Below are positions 1 to 9,714 of a stretch of 64,000 nucleotides of DNA, piece after piece. Origin of the DNA: an uncultured Burkholderiales bacterium (lineage in GTDB: Bacteria > Pseudomonadota > Gammaproteobacteria > Burkholderiales > Burkholderiaceae_C); NCBI GenBank assembly GCA_903822825.1, contig CAIJQQ010000039.1:1-64000 (forward strand), written 5' to 3'. Below the pieces are notes generated by a model. It was not told the DNA's origin. It did no database searches and worked only from the letters and a program-made list of their open reading frames with translations. Every line of letters begins with the position of its first letter. The first letter of the stretch is position 1. Position numbers and translations under genes: made by a program.

Positions 1-82
1 GCCCGGCCCCAAGCCATGCCGTCGCTCTGTGCCAGTTTTAACCTCGGCAGTCTACCGGTGATTGTGCGCTTGACGCACCCAT

Positions 83-160
83 GCAGTTGACAGGGGAAGG
101 GGCGGGTGACGATTTCTGGTACCCCAGCATGAGGAACCCGCCCCTTCCCCTGTCAACTGC
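83..160. repeat. 25-bp perfect inverted repeat downstream of boxB
   Basis: The arms at 83-107 and 136-160 are exact reverse complements (the left arm begins GCAGTTGACAGGGG). They are separated by 28 nt that hold a smaller ctgg/ccag hairpin. The element lies 39 nt after the boxB stop, so it would form a very strong hairpin in the boxB transcript. There is no T-tract on either side, so it is not a textbook intrinsic terminator. It could stabilise the mRNA 3' end, terminate in both directions, or be a REP-like repeat. The rest of 1-198 shows no convincing gene. Confidence 0.75.
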
Positions 161-198
161 CGCCCTCACTAAAGCGAGGACAACAGTTAGAGGGTCAA

Positions 199-1626
<1,428 letters not shown>

Positions 1627-1714
1627 GAGAGTCTCCAGAAATGAAAGCAACGGTGGGGGAAAATTTCGGTTGCAACGCGGACCACCGGGCACCGCACTGC
1701 ACAACGCAAAAACA

Positions 1715-3373
1715 TCAAACGCGGTTCAAATCAAACTGGACTTTTTCGCCCTTGCCGTAGACCTTCAGGGCACCCTTTTCGCCAACGGCGTTGGGGCGTT
1801 GGAAGATCCAGTTTTGCCAAGCGGTCAGGCGACCAAAAATGCGGGTAGCCATGTTTTCCTTCTGTGCAAAACGCAGGTTGGCTTCGAGGCCCGTGAGGGC
1901 GTCAGGCGACATGGAAGAACGCTCTTCCAATGCCAGACGAATCTCGTCAGCCCAGTCGATGTCGTCAGGCGCAGCCGTGACCAAGCCCAACGCCAATGCG
2001 GCGTCGGCATCCAGCGCTTGGCCAATGGCGCCGCGAGCGGCTTCCATGGCGGGCACTTCTTCGTAAAAGCGCCGCTGCAGGCGGGTCTGGTCGTTGACCA
2101 TGGGGAAGAAACCGAAGTTCATCTCGCTCAATTGGATCTTGGGGGCTTTGGCTTCGTCGTCCGGCAGGGCCAGCATGTAAGCGCGGTCGGCGCAAAAAGC
2201 CAGCTCGGCCAAGGTGCCGGCAAAGCAGGTGCCTTCTTCAATCAGAGCAAACAGGCTGCGCGAGGTCACGTCCATGCGGGCCAGGGTGCGGCGCAGGTGG
2301 CCGATGGTTTCACGCACAAACCAGTGGTCTTTGTTCGCCAGCATCGTGGCGTCCGAAGCCAGCACGGCAGCGGCATCGCCCGAGGTTTTGATCACCCAGG
2401 TGCCGATGTCGAGTTCGTTGGTGCGCATGTGCAAAATGGCGTCGTCCAATTCACGCACCATTTGCAGCGGCCACCAGTTCACACCAGCGGCTTCGATGCC
2501 AGCGATGTCGGTAGGCTGAGCAGTGGCTGGCGCTTTCACGGTGAAAGTGGCGATGCGCTTGGCGCGGTCGATGTCCACCGATACGTTGGAGTAACTCAAG
2601 CTGTCGGCCGCAATGCTTCGGTCCAGCGGGGTCAAGGACACGCCTTGCGCACCCACGGGACGGTTGCTGCCAGTGGCCAGTTTCTTGGCACGGGCTTGCA
2701 CGGCTTCTTTGAACACGGCAGGCTTGGCAATCGCATCCACCAGTCGCCAGTCCACGGCTTTTTGGCCACGCACCCCTTCGACGCTGGTGCAAAAGATGTC
2801 GGCCAGGTCGTGGCGCACATGGCGCTTGTCGGTCACGCGTGTCAGGCCGCCTGTACCGGGCAACACGCCGAGCAAGGGCACTTCGGGCAGCGACACGGCG
2901 CTGGAGCGGTCATCGACCAACACGATCTCATCGCAAGCCAGGGCCAGCTCGTAGCCGCCGCCCGCGCAAGCGCCGTTCAGGGCCGCGACGAATTTCAGAC
3001 CGTCGCGCTTGCTGGAGTCTTCGATGCCGTTGCGGGTTTCGTTGGTGAACTTGCAGAAGTTCACCTTCCAGCCGTGGGTGGACACACCCAGCATGAAAAT
3101 GTTGGCGCCGGAGCAGAACACGCGGTCTTTCAGGCTGGTCACCACCACCGAGCGCACTTCGGGGTGCTCAAAGCGGATGCGCTGGAGGGCGTCGTGCAGT
3201 TCGATGTCCACACCCAAGTCGTAGCTGTTGAGCTTGAGCTTGTAGCCAGGGCGGATGCCAGCGTCTTCATTGATGTTGATGGCCAAGGTGGCGACCTCAC
3301 CATCAAAAGACAGATGGATGTGTTTGTATTCAGCGGGGGTGGTCTGGTAATTGACCTGGAAGGGTGTTGACAT
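1715..3373 (-). CDS. boxC: 2,3-epoxybenzoyl-CoA dihydrolase BoxC
   Basis: BoxC hydrolyses and opens the 2,3-epoxybenzoyl-CoA ring, giving 3,4-dehydroadipyl-CoA semialdehyde and formate. The 552-residue length fits the family. It belongs to the enoyl-CoA hydratase (crotonase) superfamily; the oxyanion-hole region reads GACAGGGYELALACD, followed by the SLPEVPLLGVLPGTGGLTR segment. The ATG at 3373 follows a GGAGAC ribosome site similar to that of boxB, and the protein starts MSTPFQVNY. It is the first structural gene after boxR on the minus strand. A TGCA-N6-TGCA site lies 43-56 nt upstream, so expression is probably controlled by BoxR. Confidence 0.96.
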   Translation of the reverse strand: MSTPFQVNYQTTPAEYKHIHLSFDGEVATLAININEDAGIRPGYKLKLNSYDLGVDIELHDALQRIRFEHPEVRSVVVTSLKDRVFCSGANIFMLGVSTHGWKVNFCKFTNETRNGIEDSSKRDGLKFVAALNGACAGGGYELALACDEIVLVDDRSSAVSLPEVPLLGVLPGTGGLTRVTDKRHVRHDLADIFCTSVEGVRGQKAVDWRLVDAIAKPAVFKEAVQARAKKLATGSNRPVGAQGVSLTPLDRSIAADSLSYSNVSVDIDRAKRIATFTVKAPATAQPTDIAGIEAAGVNWWPLQMVRELDDAILHMRTNELDIGTWVIKTSGDAAAVLASDATMLANKDHWFVRETIGHLRRTLARMDVTSRSLFALIEEGTCFAGTLAELAFCADRAYMLALPDDEAKAPKIQLSEMNFGFFPMVNDQTRLQRRFYEEVPAMEAARGAIGQALDADAALALGLVTAAPDDIDWADEIRLALEERSSMSPDALTGLEANLRFAQKENMATRIFGRLTAWQNWIFQRPNAVGEKGALKVYGKGEKVQFDLNRV

Positions 3374-3415
3374 GGGGGTCTCCGGCGGTGAAAGGGCTTT
3401 GATTTCAGTCAAAAA

Positions 3416-3429
3416 TGCATTTCGCTGCA
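3416..3429. promoter_or_regulatory. Candidate BoxR operator upstream of boxC
   Basis: TGCA at 3416-3419 and TGCA at 3426-3429 are separated by six bases. Single TGCA copies occur at 3448-3451 and 3472-3475. The same TGCA-N6-TGCA arrangement is found in the boxR/bclA intergenic region. TGCA-rich operators are known for the BzdR/BoxR regulator family; the assignment here is inferred. Confidence 0.6.
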
Positions 3430-3529
3430 TGCTGACTGGCAGTTTAGTGCAACCCAACCACTGCCGCAACATGCACTTTAATTCATTTACTAAGTAATTA
3501 CCCTTATCTTCGACGCGTCCCAGGGAACA

Positions 3530-4444
3530 TCAGTCGGGCCGCTGAACATGTTGGCGAACCAAAGTTCGCAAGGCCTCAAAAGCCTGGGCCTCACTGCGTC
3601 CGCTGGTGTTGACCGCGATGTCGGCTTTCGAATAAAAAGCCGCGCGCCCTTCCAATATGCGCTTGAGGTCTTCCATGGCCTCGCGGCTTGCGGCCATGGG
3701 GCGCATGTCGCCTTGTGCTGCTACACGGGCCATGTGGTCGGTCGGGTCGGCTTGCAACCACACGGTGGTGCAGTGCGAGAGCAGCAGGTTGAAGTTGGCC
3801 GAGTCCGACACCAAACCACCGGGCGTGGCGATCACGACTTCGGGGTAAATCTGGATGGCCTCCTCCAGCGCCCGGCGCTCATAGCGGCGGTAGGCGTTGG
3901 CCCCGTACAGGTTGTGAATTTCGCTGATCTGACACCCGGCAAATTGCTCAATTTCGCGGCTGAGCTCAATGAATGGGAACCCCATGTCGTCGGCCAGACG
4001 CTGGCCCAGCGCGGTTTTACCCGCGCCGCGCAGGCCAATCAAGGCAATGCGGTTTTTGCGCTCTTGCGCATCGCCGCCCTCACCAAACAGCTCGACCAGT
4101 TGCACTCGGGCTCGGCGCAAATCGGCCTCGCTGCGTTGACTCAGCAACTCGCGGATCAGCAACCATTCGGGTGAGGTGGTGGTCACATCGCCCAGCAACT
4201 CGGCCAGGGAACATTGCAAGGCGCTGGCCACTTGGAGCAGCACCAACACAGACGCATTGCCTGTGCCATATTCCAAGTTGGCCAAGTGGCGCTCGGACAC
4301 TTCGGCCGCCAAAGCCACAGCGCGGCGGGTCATGCCCTGGCGCGAACGCAGGTTGCGCACCCGTTCACCCAGCGCTTCCAAAAATGGGTTGCGCTTGGCT
4401 TCTGATTCGGTCGGGTTCGTCGTCGGAGTCTCTTCGGAAGGCAT
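3530..4444 (-). CDS. boxR: Transcriptional regulator BoxR/BzdR (XRE + shikimate kinase-like)
   Basis: BoxR-type regulators repress box and bcl genes until benzoyl-CoA is bound. The 304-residue protein has an N-terminal XRE helix-turn-helix (about residues 25-85, containing RQGMTRRAVALAAEVSERHL) and a C-terminal shikimate-kinase-like domain with the P-loop GLRGAGKTALGQRL. In this family the kinase fold senses benzoyl-CoA and does not phosphorylate shikimate. The ATG at 4444 gives the start MPSEETP; an in-frame GTG at 4504 would add 20 residues. The gene is divergent from bclA and is followed by boxC on the same strand, with candidate operators on both sides. Confidence 0.94.
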   Translation of the reverse strand: MPSEETPTTNPTESEAKRNPFLEALGERVRNLRSRQGMTRRAVALAAEVSERHLANLEYGTGNASVLVLLQVASALQCSLAELLGDVTTTSPEWLLIRELLSQRSEADLRRARVQLVELFGEGGDAQERKNRIALIGLRGAGKTALGQRLADDMGFPFIELSREIEQFAGCQISEIHNLYGANAYRRYERRALEEAIQIYPEVVIATPGGLVSDSANFNLLLSHCTTVWLQADPTDHMARVAAQGDMRPMAASREAMEDLKRILEGRAAFYSKADIAVNTSGRSEAQAFEALRTLVRQHVQRPD

Positions 4445-4510
4445 GTTCAGCAGGGCATGATGGAGTGAGGAAATAAGGGAAAACCCTGTAACTTCAGAGG
4501 GCACAAAACA

Positions 4511-4524
4511 TGCACTTTATTGCA
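4511..4524. promoter_or_regulatory. Candidate BoxR operator in the boxR-bclA divergent promoter
   Basis: TGCA at 4511-4514 and 4521-4524 are spaced by six bases (ctttat). A further GCAC-aata-GTGC palindrome at 4538-4549 and a TGCA at 4547-4550 follow. The site lies 67 nt from the boxR ATG and 96 nt from the bclA ATG, so one regulator could control both directions. Confidence 0.6.
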
Positions 4525-4619
4525 TACTTGCAAGCAAGCACAATAGTGCATGAAGTTGTGTTTATACCGCCATCTGGCGCGATTGGACACCGACCGCTGA
4601 AATCACCAGGAGACAAAGC

Positions 4620-6182
4620 ATGCGCCCAACCCCCCCACCGCCCACAGAGTTCAACTTCGCCCAACACCTGATTGCCGCCAACGCAACGCGCGCAAATAAA
4701 ACAGCGTTGATTGACGATGCGGGATCACTGAGCTACGGCGAAATGGCCGAAAAGATTCGCCACTTTGCCGGGGGCTTGCAGTCGCTGGGCCTCAAGCGCG
4801 AAGAGCGCGTCCTCTTGCTCATGCACGACAGCAGCGACTGGGTGGTGGCCTTTTTGGGCTCGCTTTATGCGGGTGTGGTCCCGGTGGCCGTGAACACATT
4901 GCTGACTGCCGATGACTACGCCTTCATGCTGCGCAACAGCCGCGCTCAAGCGGTACTGGTGTCCGGTGCGCTGCTGCCCACACTGCAAGCCGCGCTGGAT
5001 GTGGCCAAAACAGAAGTGCGGCATGTCGTCGTCTCGCGGCCGACCGGTGCTTTGGCGCAAGGTCAGCTCAACATGGGCGACTTTGTGGCTCAAAACACGG
5101 CCGCACTGCCCGCCTCCACTTTGGCGGATGAACCCGCTTTTTGGCTGTACTCGTCAGGCTCCACTGGCCAGCCCAAAGGCACAGTGCACAGCCAAGGCAA
5201 CCTTTACTGGACAGCCGAGTTGTATGGCAAGGGGGTGCTGGATTTGCGCGCGAGCGACACGGTGTTTTCGGCTGCAAAATTGTTTTTTGCGTATGGCTTG
5301 GGTAACGCCCTCAGCTTCCCGCTGAGCGTGGGGGCCACGGTGGTGTTGATGGCCGAGCGCCCCACCCCGCAAGCGACCTTCAAGCGCCTGGTCGACCACC
5401 AGCCCACCGTGTTTTACGGAGCACCTACAGGCTACGGCGGCATGCTGGCCAGCCCCGATTTACCCAAGAAAAACCAAGTCGCGCTGCGTCTTTGCTCCTC
5501 TGCCGGTGAAGCCTTGCCAAGCGACATTGGCGAGCGTTGGTCCAGCCACTTTGGTTGCGAAATCATCGACGGCATTGGCTCGACAGAAATGCTGCACGTC
5601 TTCTTGTCCAACCGCCCCGGTGACGTGCGCTACGGCACCACCGGCAAGGCTGTGCCAGGTTATGAAGTGCAACTTCGGGGCGAGGACGGCAGCGTGATCA
5701 GCGGGCATGACGAGATAGGCGACTTGTTCATCCAAGGCCCCAGCAGCGCTTTGATGTACTGGAACAACCGCGAGAAATCGCGCAACACTTTCCAGGGCGT
5801 TTGGACCCAAAGCGGTGACAAGTACACGCGTGATGCCGACGGTTATTACACCTACGCCGGGCGCAACGACGACATGCTCAAGGTCAGCGGCATTTACGTC
5901 TCGCCTTTTGAAGTCGAGTCCACCCTGGTGCAGCATCCCGCTATTTTGGAAGCGGCCGTGATCGGCAAGCCAGACACCGACGGCCTGACCAAGACCAAGG
6001 CCTTCATCGTGCTCAAAGCGGGCCAAAGCCTGACGCATGAAGAGGTCAAGGCCTTTGTGAAAGAGCGCCTGGCCCCTTACAAGTACCCGCGCTTCATCGA
6101 GTTCGTGGCCGAGTTGCCCAAGACCGCCACGGGCAAGATCCAGCGCTTTCGCTTGCGCGACTTGGAAAAACACAGCGCATAA
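4620..6182 (+). CDS. bclA: Benzoate-CoA ligase
   Basis: This enzyme activates benzoate to benzoyl-CoA with ATP and CoA, the entry step for BoxABC. The 520-residue protein has the adenylate-forming signature YSSGSTGQPKGTVH (residues 177-190), the DGIGSTEMLHVFLSN motif typical of benzoate-CoA ligases, and the C-terminal catalytic lysine in TGKIQR (K506). The start at 4620 is preceded by AGGAGAC. It is divergent from boxR across 175 nt containing TGCA repeats. Related aryl-CoA ligases (4-hydroxybenzoate, 2-aminobenzoate) are possible, but the box neighbourhood favours benzoate. Confidence 0.95.
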   Translation: MRPTPPPPTEFNFAQHLIAANATRANKTALIDDAGSLSYGEMAEKIRHFAGGLQSLGLKREERVLLLMHDSSDWVVAFLGSLYAGVVPVAVNTLLTADDYAFMLRNSRAQAVLVSGALLPTLQAALDVAKTEVRHVVVSRPTGALAQGQLNMGDFVAQNTAALPASTLADEPAFWLYSSGSTGQPKGTVHSQGNLYWTAELYGKGVLDLRASDTVFSAAKLFFAYGLGNALSFPLSVGATVVLMAERPTPQATFKRLVDHQPTVFYGAPTGYGGMLASPDLPKKNQVALRLCSSAGEALPSDIGERWSSHFGCEIIDGIGSTEMLHVFLSNRPGDVRYGTTGKAVPGYEVQLRGEDGSVISGHDEIGDLFIQGPSSALMYWNNREKSRNTFQGVWTQSGDKYTRDADGYYTYAGRNDDMLKVSGIYVSPFEVESTLVQHPAILEAAVIGKPDTDGLTKTKAFIVLKAGQSLTHEEVKAFVKERLAPYKYPRFIEFVAELPKTATGKIQRFRLRDLEKHSA

Positions 6183-6297
6183 ACGCATCCATCAACGGGT
6201 CTCCAGGAGCACAGGCCTCTGTGCGAGTGCCCTCTATGATTGAGAGCCACAACTGCAGCAAGCTGTCGTGGCTTTTTTCACCCACAATGCCTGGGCT

Positions 6298-6311
6298 CCT
6301 GAAGCTTCAGG
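6298..6311. repeat. 14-bp perfect palindrome before the EamA gene
   Basis: The sequence cctgaagcttcagg reads the same on both strands and ends immediately before the ATG at 6313. It could be an operator or a small hairpin covering the translation start. No regulator can be assigned. Confidence 0.35.
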
Positions 6312-6321
6312 CATGCCCCGC

Positions 6322-7249
6322 ATGACAACTCCTTTCACACCCAAAGACCACCTCGCCGCCCTGGGCGTGATCGTCATCTGGGGCACCAATTTCGTGGCCA
6401 TGAAGTTTGGCCTGCAGGACTTCACCCCCCCTCCAGCTGGGTGTGGGCCGCTACTTGGCAGCTGCCTTGCCCTTGTTGTTTTTCCTGCGCCGCCCCGCGC
6501 TGCCTGTGCGCTGGATCTTGGCGTATGGCTTGTGTCAGGGGGTAGGGCAGTTTGGCTTGTTGTTCATTGCGCTCAAAGTGGGCATGACCGCCTCATTGGC
6601 CTCGGTGCTGATGCAAACGCAGGTTTTCTTTACCGCTTTGTTGGGGCTGTTTTTCCTGCACGAGCCGCTGGCAGGTCCACAAAAATTCAGTTTGGCACTC
6701 GGCGCGTTGGCACTGACGTGCTTTGGCATGGGCGTGCAGTCGGGCACCTCCAGCGGGGTGACCTGGGCAGGCCTGATCTTGAACTTAGGTGGTGCTTGCA
6801 TGTGGGCGGCGTCCAACATCGTGGCCCGCAAGGCGCAGCAAGCCAGTCAAGGCGGTCCAGGCTACGACCCGGTGGCCTTTGTGGTGTGGAGTTCAGCAGT
6901 CCCCATCGTGCCCTTCATGCTGCTGAGTTGGGCCTTTGACCCGTCACCCGATTGGCTGCACCTGAGCCAGTTGGGCTGGGCCAGTTGGGTGTCACTCTTG
7001 TATTTGGGCTGGTTTGCCACCGTCATCGGGTACGCGCTGTGGACCGGGCTGCTCAAACGTCAACCCGCCAACCAAGTGGCCCCACTCAGCCTGGGGGTGC
7101 CGGTGATTGGCTTGAGTGCAGGCGCGTTGGTGCTGAACGAAGTCATCAGCGCCTGGCAATGGGCGGGCATCTCGCTCACGCTGCTGGCCTTGGTGGTGAA
7201 CTTCAGGCCCAATCTGTTGGCAGCCCTGCTGCCCCGCCAGCGGCTGTGA
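6322..7249 (+). pseudogene. EamA (DMT-family) transporter, frameshifted
   Basis: This is a ten-helix drug/metabolite transporter of the EamA (RhaT/YdcZ-like) type, probably an amino-acid or metabolite exporter in the inner membrane. The first part (MTTPFTPKDHLAALGVIVIWGTNFVAMKFGLQDFTP) is in one frame and everything after about 6430 (LQLGVGRYLAAALPLLFFLRR onward) is in the next. Removing one C from the seven-C run at 6425-6431 restores one continuous protein of about 308 residues, the family's normal length. The break may be a true frameshift, a phase-variable tract or a sequencing error. The start could also be the ATG at 6313. Confidence 0.85.
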
Positions 7250-7261
7250 CGGGCGCCGGGT

Positions 7262-8350
7262 TCAAGTGTCCTTGCTGATTTTGATGCTGGGGAACTTGCC
7301 AGAAAAGTCTTTGGCCTTGGCCGCGATCTTGACTGCCACCTGGCGGGCCACGGCCTTGTAAATCTGCGCCACTTCGCCCTCGGGGTCGGACACCACCGTG
7401 GGCTTGCCGTTGTCGGCTTGCAAACGAATTTGCATGTTCAGGGGCAAAGCGCCCAGGTAGTCGATGCCTTTGTCTGCTGCGTAGCGCTTGCCACCGTCTT
7501 CGCCAAAAATGTGCTCCACGTGGCCACAGTTCGTGCAAACGTGCACCGCCATGTTTTCCACCAGCCCCAAAATCGGCACACCCACTTTTTCAAACATCTT
7601 GATGCCCTTCTTGGCATCCAGCAAAGCGATGTCTTGAGGGGTGGTCACAATCACAGCGCCGGTCATCGGGACGCGCTGGCTCAATGTGAGCTGAATGTCG
7701 CCCGTGCCGGGAGGCATGTCAACGATCAGGTAATCGAGTTCTTTCCAGTTCGTCTGGCGCAGCAATTGCTCAATCGCCTGGGTGGCCATGGGGCCGCGCC
7801 AGATCATGGCTTCGTCCTGGTCCACCAAGAAACCAATCGACATGACTTGCACGCCGTGGTTTTCCATCGGCTCCATGGTCTTGCCATCTTCGCTTGCGGG
7901 GCGGCCTTGAATGCCCATCATCATGGGCTGGCTGGGCCCGTAAATGTCGGCGTCCAAGAGGCCCACTTTGGCGCCTTCAGCGGCCAGCGCCAGCGCCAGA
8001 TTGACGGCGGTGGTGCTCTTGCCTACACCACCTTTTCCCGAGGCCACCGCCACGATGTTTTTGACCTGCGGCAACAACGCAACACCCCTCTGAGCGGCAT
8101 GGGCCACGATTTTGAAGCTCACGTTGGCTGACACCTTGGACACGCCTGCCACACCCTTGGCCGCAAGCACCAGCGCCTGTTGCAGTGCCGGGATCTGGCT
8201 TTTGGCGGGGTAGCCCAGCTCCACGTCAAACGACACGTCGCCGCCGTCCTCACGGAGGTTTTTCAGCTGCTTGGTCGAAACGAAGTCCTTGCCTGTATTC
8301 GAGTCGATCACGGTTTGCAAGGCTTGCAAGAGTTGTTCGGGGGTGGGCAT
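7262..8350 (-). CDS. apbC: Iron-sulfur cluster carrier ATPase Mrp/ApbC
   Basis: This P-loop ATPase of the Mrp/NBP35 family carries Fe-S clusters to apo-proteins in the cytosol. The 362-residue protein has an N-terminal MIP18/DUF59-like domain (about 1-85), the deviant Walker A GKGGVGKST (105-113), the DADIYGPSQP motif, and a C-terminal CTNCGH whose CxxC holds the bridging cluster. It converges with the EamA gene and is divergent from the patatin gene. The ATG at 8350 has only a weak ribosome site but gives the normal family N-terminus. Confidence 0.95.
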   Translation of the reverse strand: MPTPEQLLQALQTVIDSNTGKDFVSTKQLKNLREDGGDVSFDVELGYPAKSQIPALQQALVLAAKGVAGVSKVSANVSFKIVAHAAQRGVALLPQVKNIVAVASGKGGVGKSTTAVNLALALAAEGAKVGLLDADIYGPSQPMMMGIQGRPASEDGKTMEPMENHGVQVMSIGFLVDQDEAMIWRGPMATQAIEQLLRQTNWKELDYLIVDMPPGTGDIQLTLSQRVPMTGAVIVTTPQDIALLDAKKGIKMFEKVGVPILGLVENMAVHVCTNCGHVEHIFGEDGGKRYAADKGIDYLGALPLNMQIRLQADNGKPTVVSDPEGEVAQIYKAVARQVAVKIAAKAKDFSGKFPSIKISKDT

Positions 8351-8432
8351 TGAGAAGAATCACAAAAAAGAAGCACGAGTCTAACCAAGCACGGGTGTCC
8401 CCTGATGACGCGAGGTTGAAACCACCACCAGA

Positions 8433-9623
8433 ATGGCAAATATGATGAACTCAACAGGCTTGATACTTTCCGGAGGTGGCGCCCGCGCCGCCTACCAAGT
8501 GGGTGTGCTGGCGGCCATTGCCCGCATGCGGCGCGAAGCCGGGGCAGCCCAGGGCAATCCCTTTCCTGTCATCTCTGGCACATCTGCCGGTGCCATCAAT
8601 GCCGCTTTTTTGGCTTGCCATGCAGACCATTTTGATGAAGCCATCGAGGAACTGGTGGCGGTATGGCGGGATTTTCAAGTCGAACAGGTTTACCGCGCTG
8701 ATGTCTTGGGCATGATCCGCTCTGGAGCCCGGTGGGTGTCTTTGCTGTCCCTGGGCTGGCTGATCACACAAAAAAAGATTCGGCCAAAGTCCTTGCTGGA
8801 CAACACCCCGCTGAGCAATTTGCTGCAAGAACGACTGGATTTGTCACGCCTGCCCACCCTGCTGGAACAAGGCCATCTGCAGGCCTTGGCCATCACGGCT
8901 TCGAGCTACAGCACGGGCGAGCATGTGACTTTTTACGACAGCTGCCGTGCCGTGACGCCCTGGGTGAGGAACCAGCGTCTTTCCCAGCATGGGCGTTTAA
9001 CACATGCGCACTTGCTGGCCAGCTCAGCGATCCCCTTCATTTTTCCAGCGATGTACCTCCAAGGCCCACAAGGAGCCGCTTTTTTTGGTGATGGCTCGAT
9101 GCGGCAAACCGCGCCCATTTCCCCGGCGATCCACTTGGGGGCCAGCAAGATTTTGGTGGTTGGCGCCGGGCGCATGATGGAGCCTCACCGTCGGAACGAG
9201 GAAGAGCCCTCTTACCCCTCACTGGCCCAGATTGCGGGTCATGCCCTGTCCAGTATTTTTCTGGACTCATTGGCTGTGGATGTGGAACGCATGCAACGCA
9301 TCAACCAGACCTTGCAGCTCATCCCGGAAGAAAAACGCCAAAACACCCACTTGCGGCCCGTTGATTTGCTGCTGATCGCTCCATCGCAGCGGCTCGATGC
9401 CATTGCCGCCAAACACGCCGAGGCCCTGCCACAGACGGTCAAAAGTCTGTTGCGCACCTTGGGGGCCAGCCCAGTCTCGTTCCAGGGTCAAGGCAATGCC
9501 TTGGTCAGTTATCTCTTGTTTGAAGGTGCCTACACCCGTGAACTGATCGCGCTGGGCGAGGCCGATGCGCTGGCCCAAAATGCGGACATCCACCGGTTTT
9601 TCGGCTGGGGCACACCCAGCTGA
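8433..9623 (+). CDS. Patatin-like phospholipase
   Basis: This is a serine lipid acyl hydrolase of the patatin family, presumably acting on phospholipids or acyl-CoA. In the 396-residue protein the oxyanion loop is GGGARAA (14-20), the nucleophile is S51 in GTSAG, and the dyad aspartate is D220 in DGS. No signal peptide or clear membrane segment is present, so it is probably cytoplasmic. The C-terminal part after about 260 matches the long patatin proteins of Burkholderiales (DUF3336-less form). It is transcribed away from apbC; metG follows 91 nt later. The physiological substrate is unknown. Confidence 0.88.
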   Translation: MANMMNSTGLILSGGGARAAYQVGVLAAIARMRREAGAAQGNPFPVISGTSAGAINAAFLACHADHFDEAIEELVAVWRDFQVEQVYRADVLGMIRSGARWVSLLSLGWLITQKKIRPKSLLDNTPLSNLLQERLDLSRLPTLLEQGHLQALAITASSYSTGEHVTFYDSCRAVTPWVRNQRLSQHGRLTHAHLLASSAIPFIFPAMYLQGPQGAAFFGDGSMRQTAPISPAIHLGASKILVVGAGRMMEPHRRNEEEPSYPSLAQIAGHALSSIFLDSLAVDVERMQRINQTLQLIPEEKRQNTHLRPVDLLLIAPSQRLDAIAAKHAEALPQTVKSLLRTLGASPVSFQGQGNALVSYLLFEGAYTRELIALGEADALAQNADIHRFFGWGTPS

Positions 9624-9714
9624 ACGACTGCCAATGGCGCTAGGCCTTTCTGGGCCTGAGTGCTGAGCGTCTAAAATCGCCAGCTTGCTTTCTGGGCTTT
9701 CAGCCCCATCCGAC

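Noticed and set aside
1..17. Possible start of boxA at the left edge (ATG at 17 on the minus strand)
   Set aside because: Only five codons are visible (MAWGR) and they do not look like the ferredoxin-type N-terminus of BoxA.
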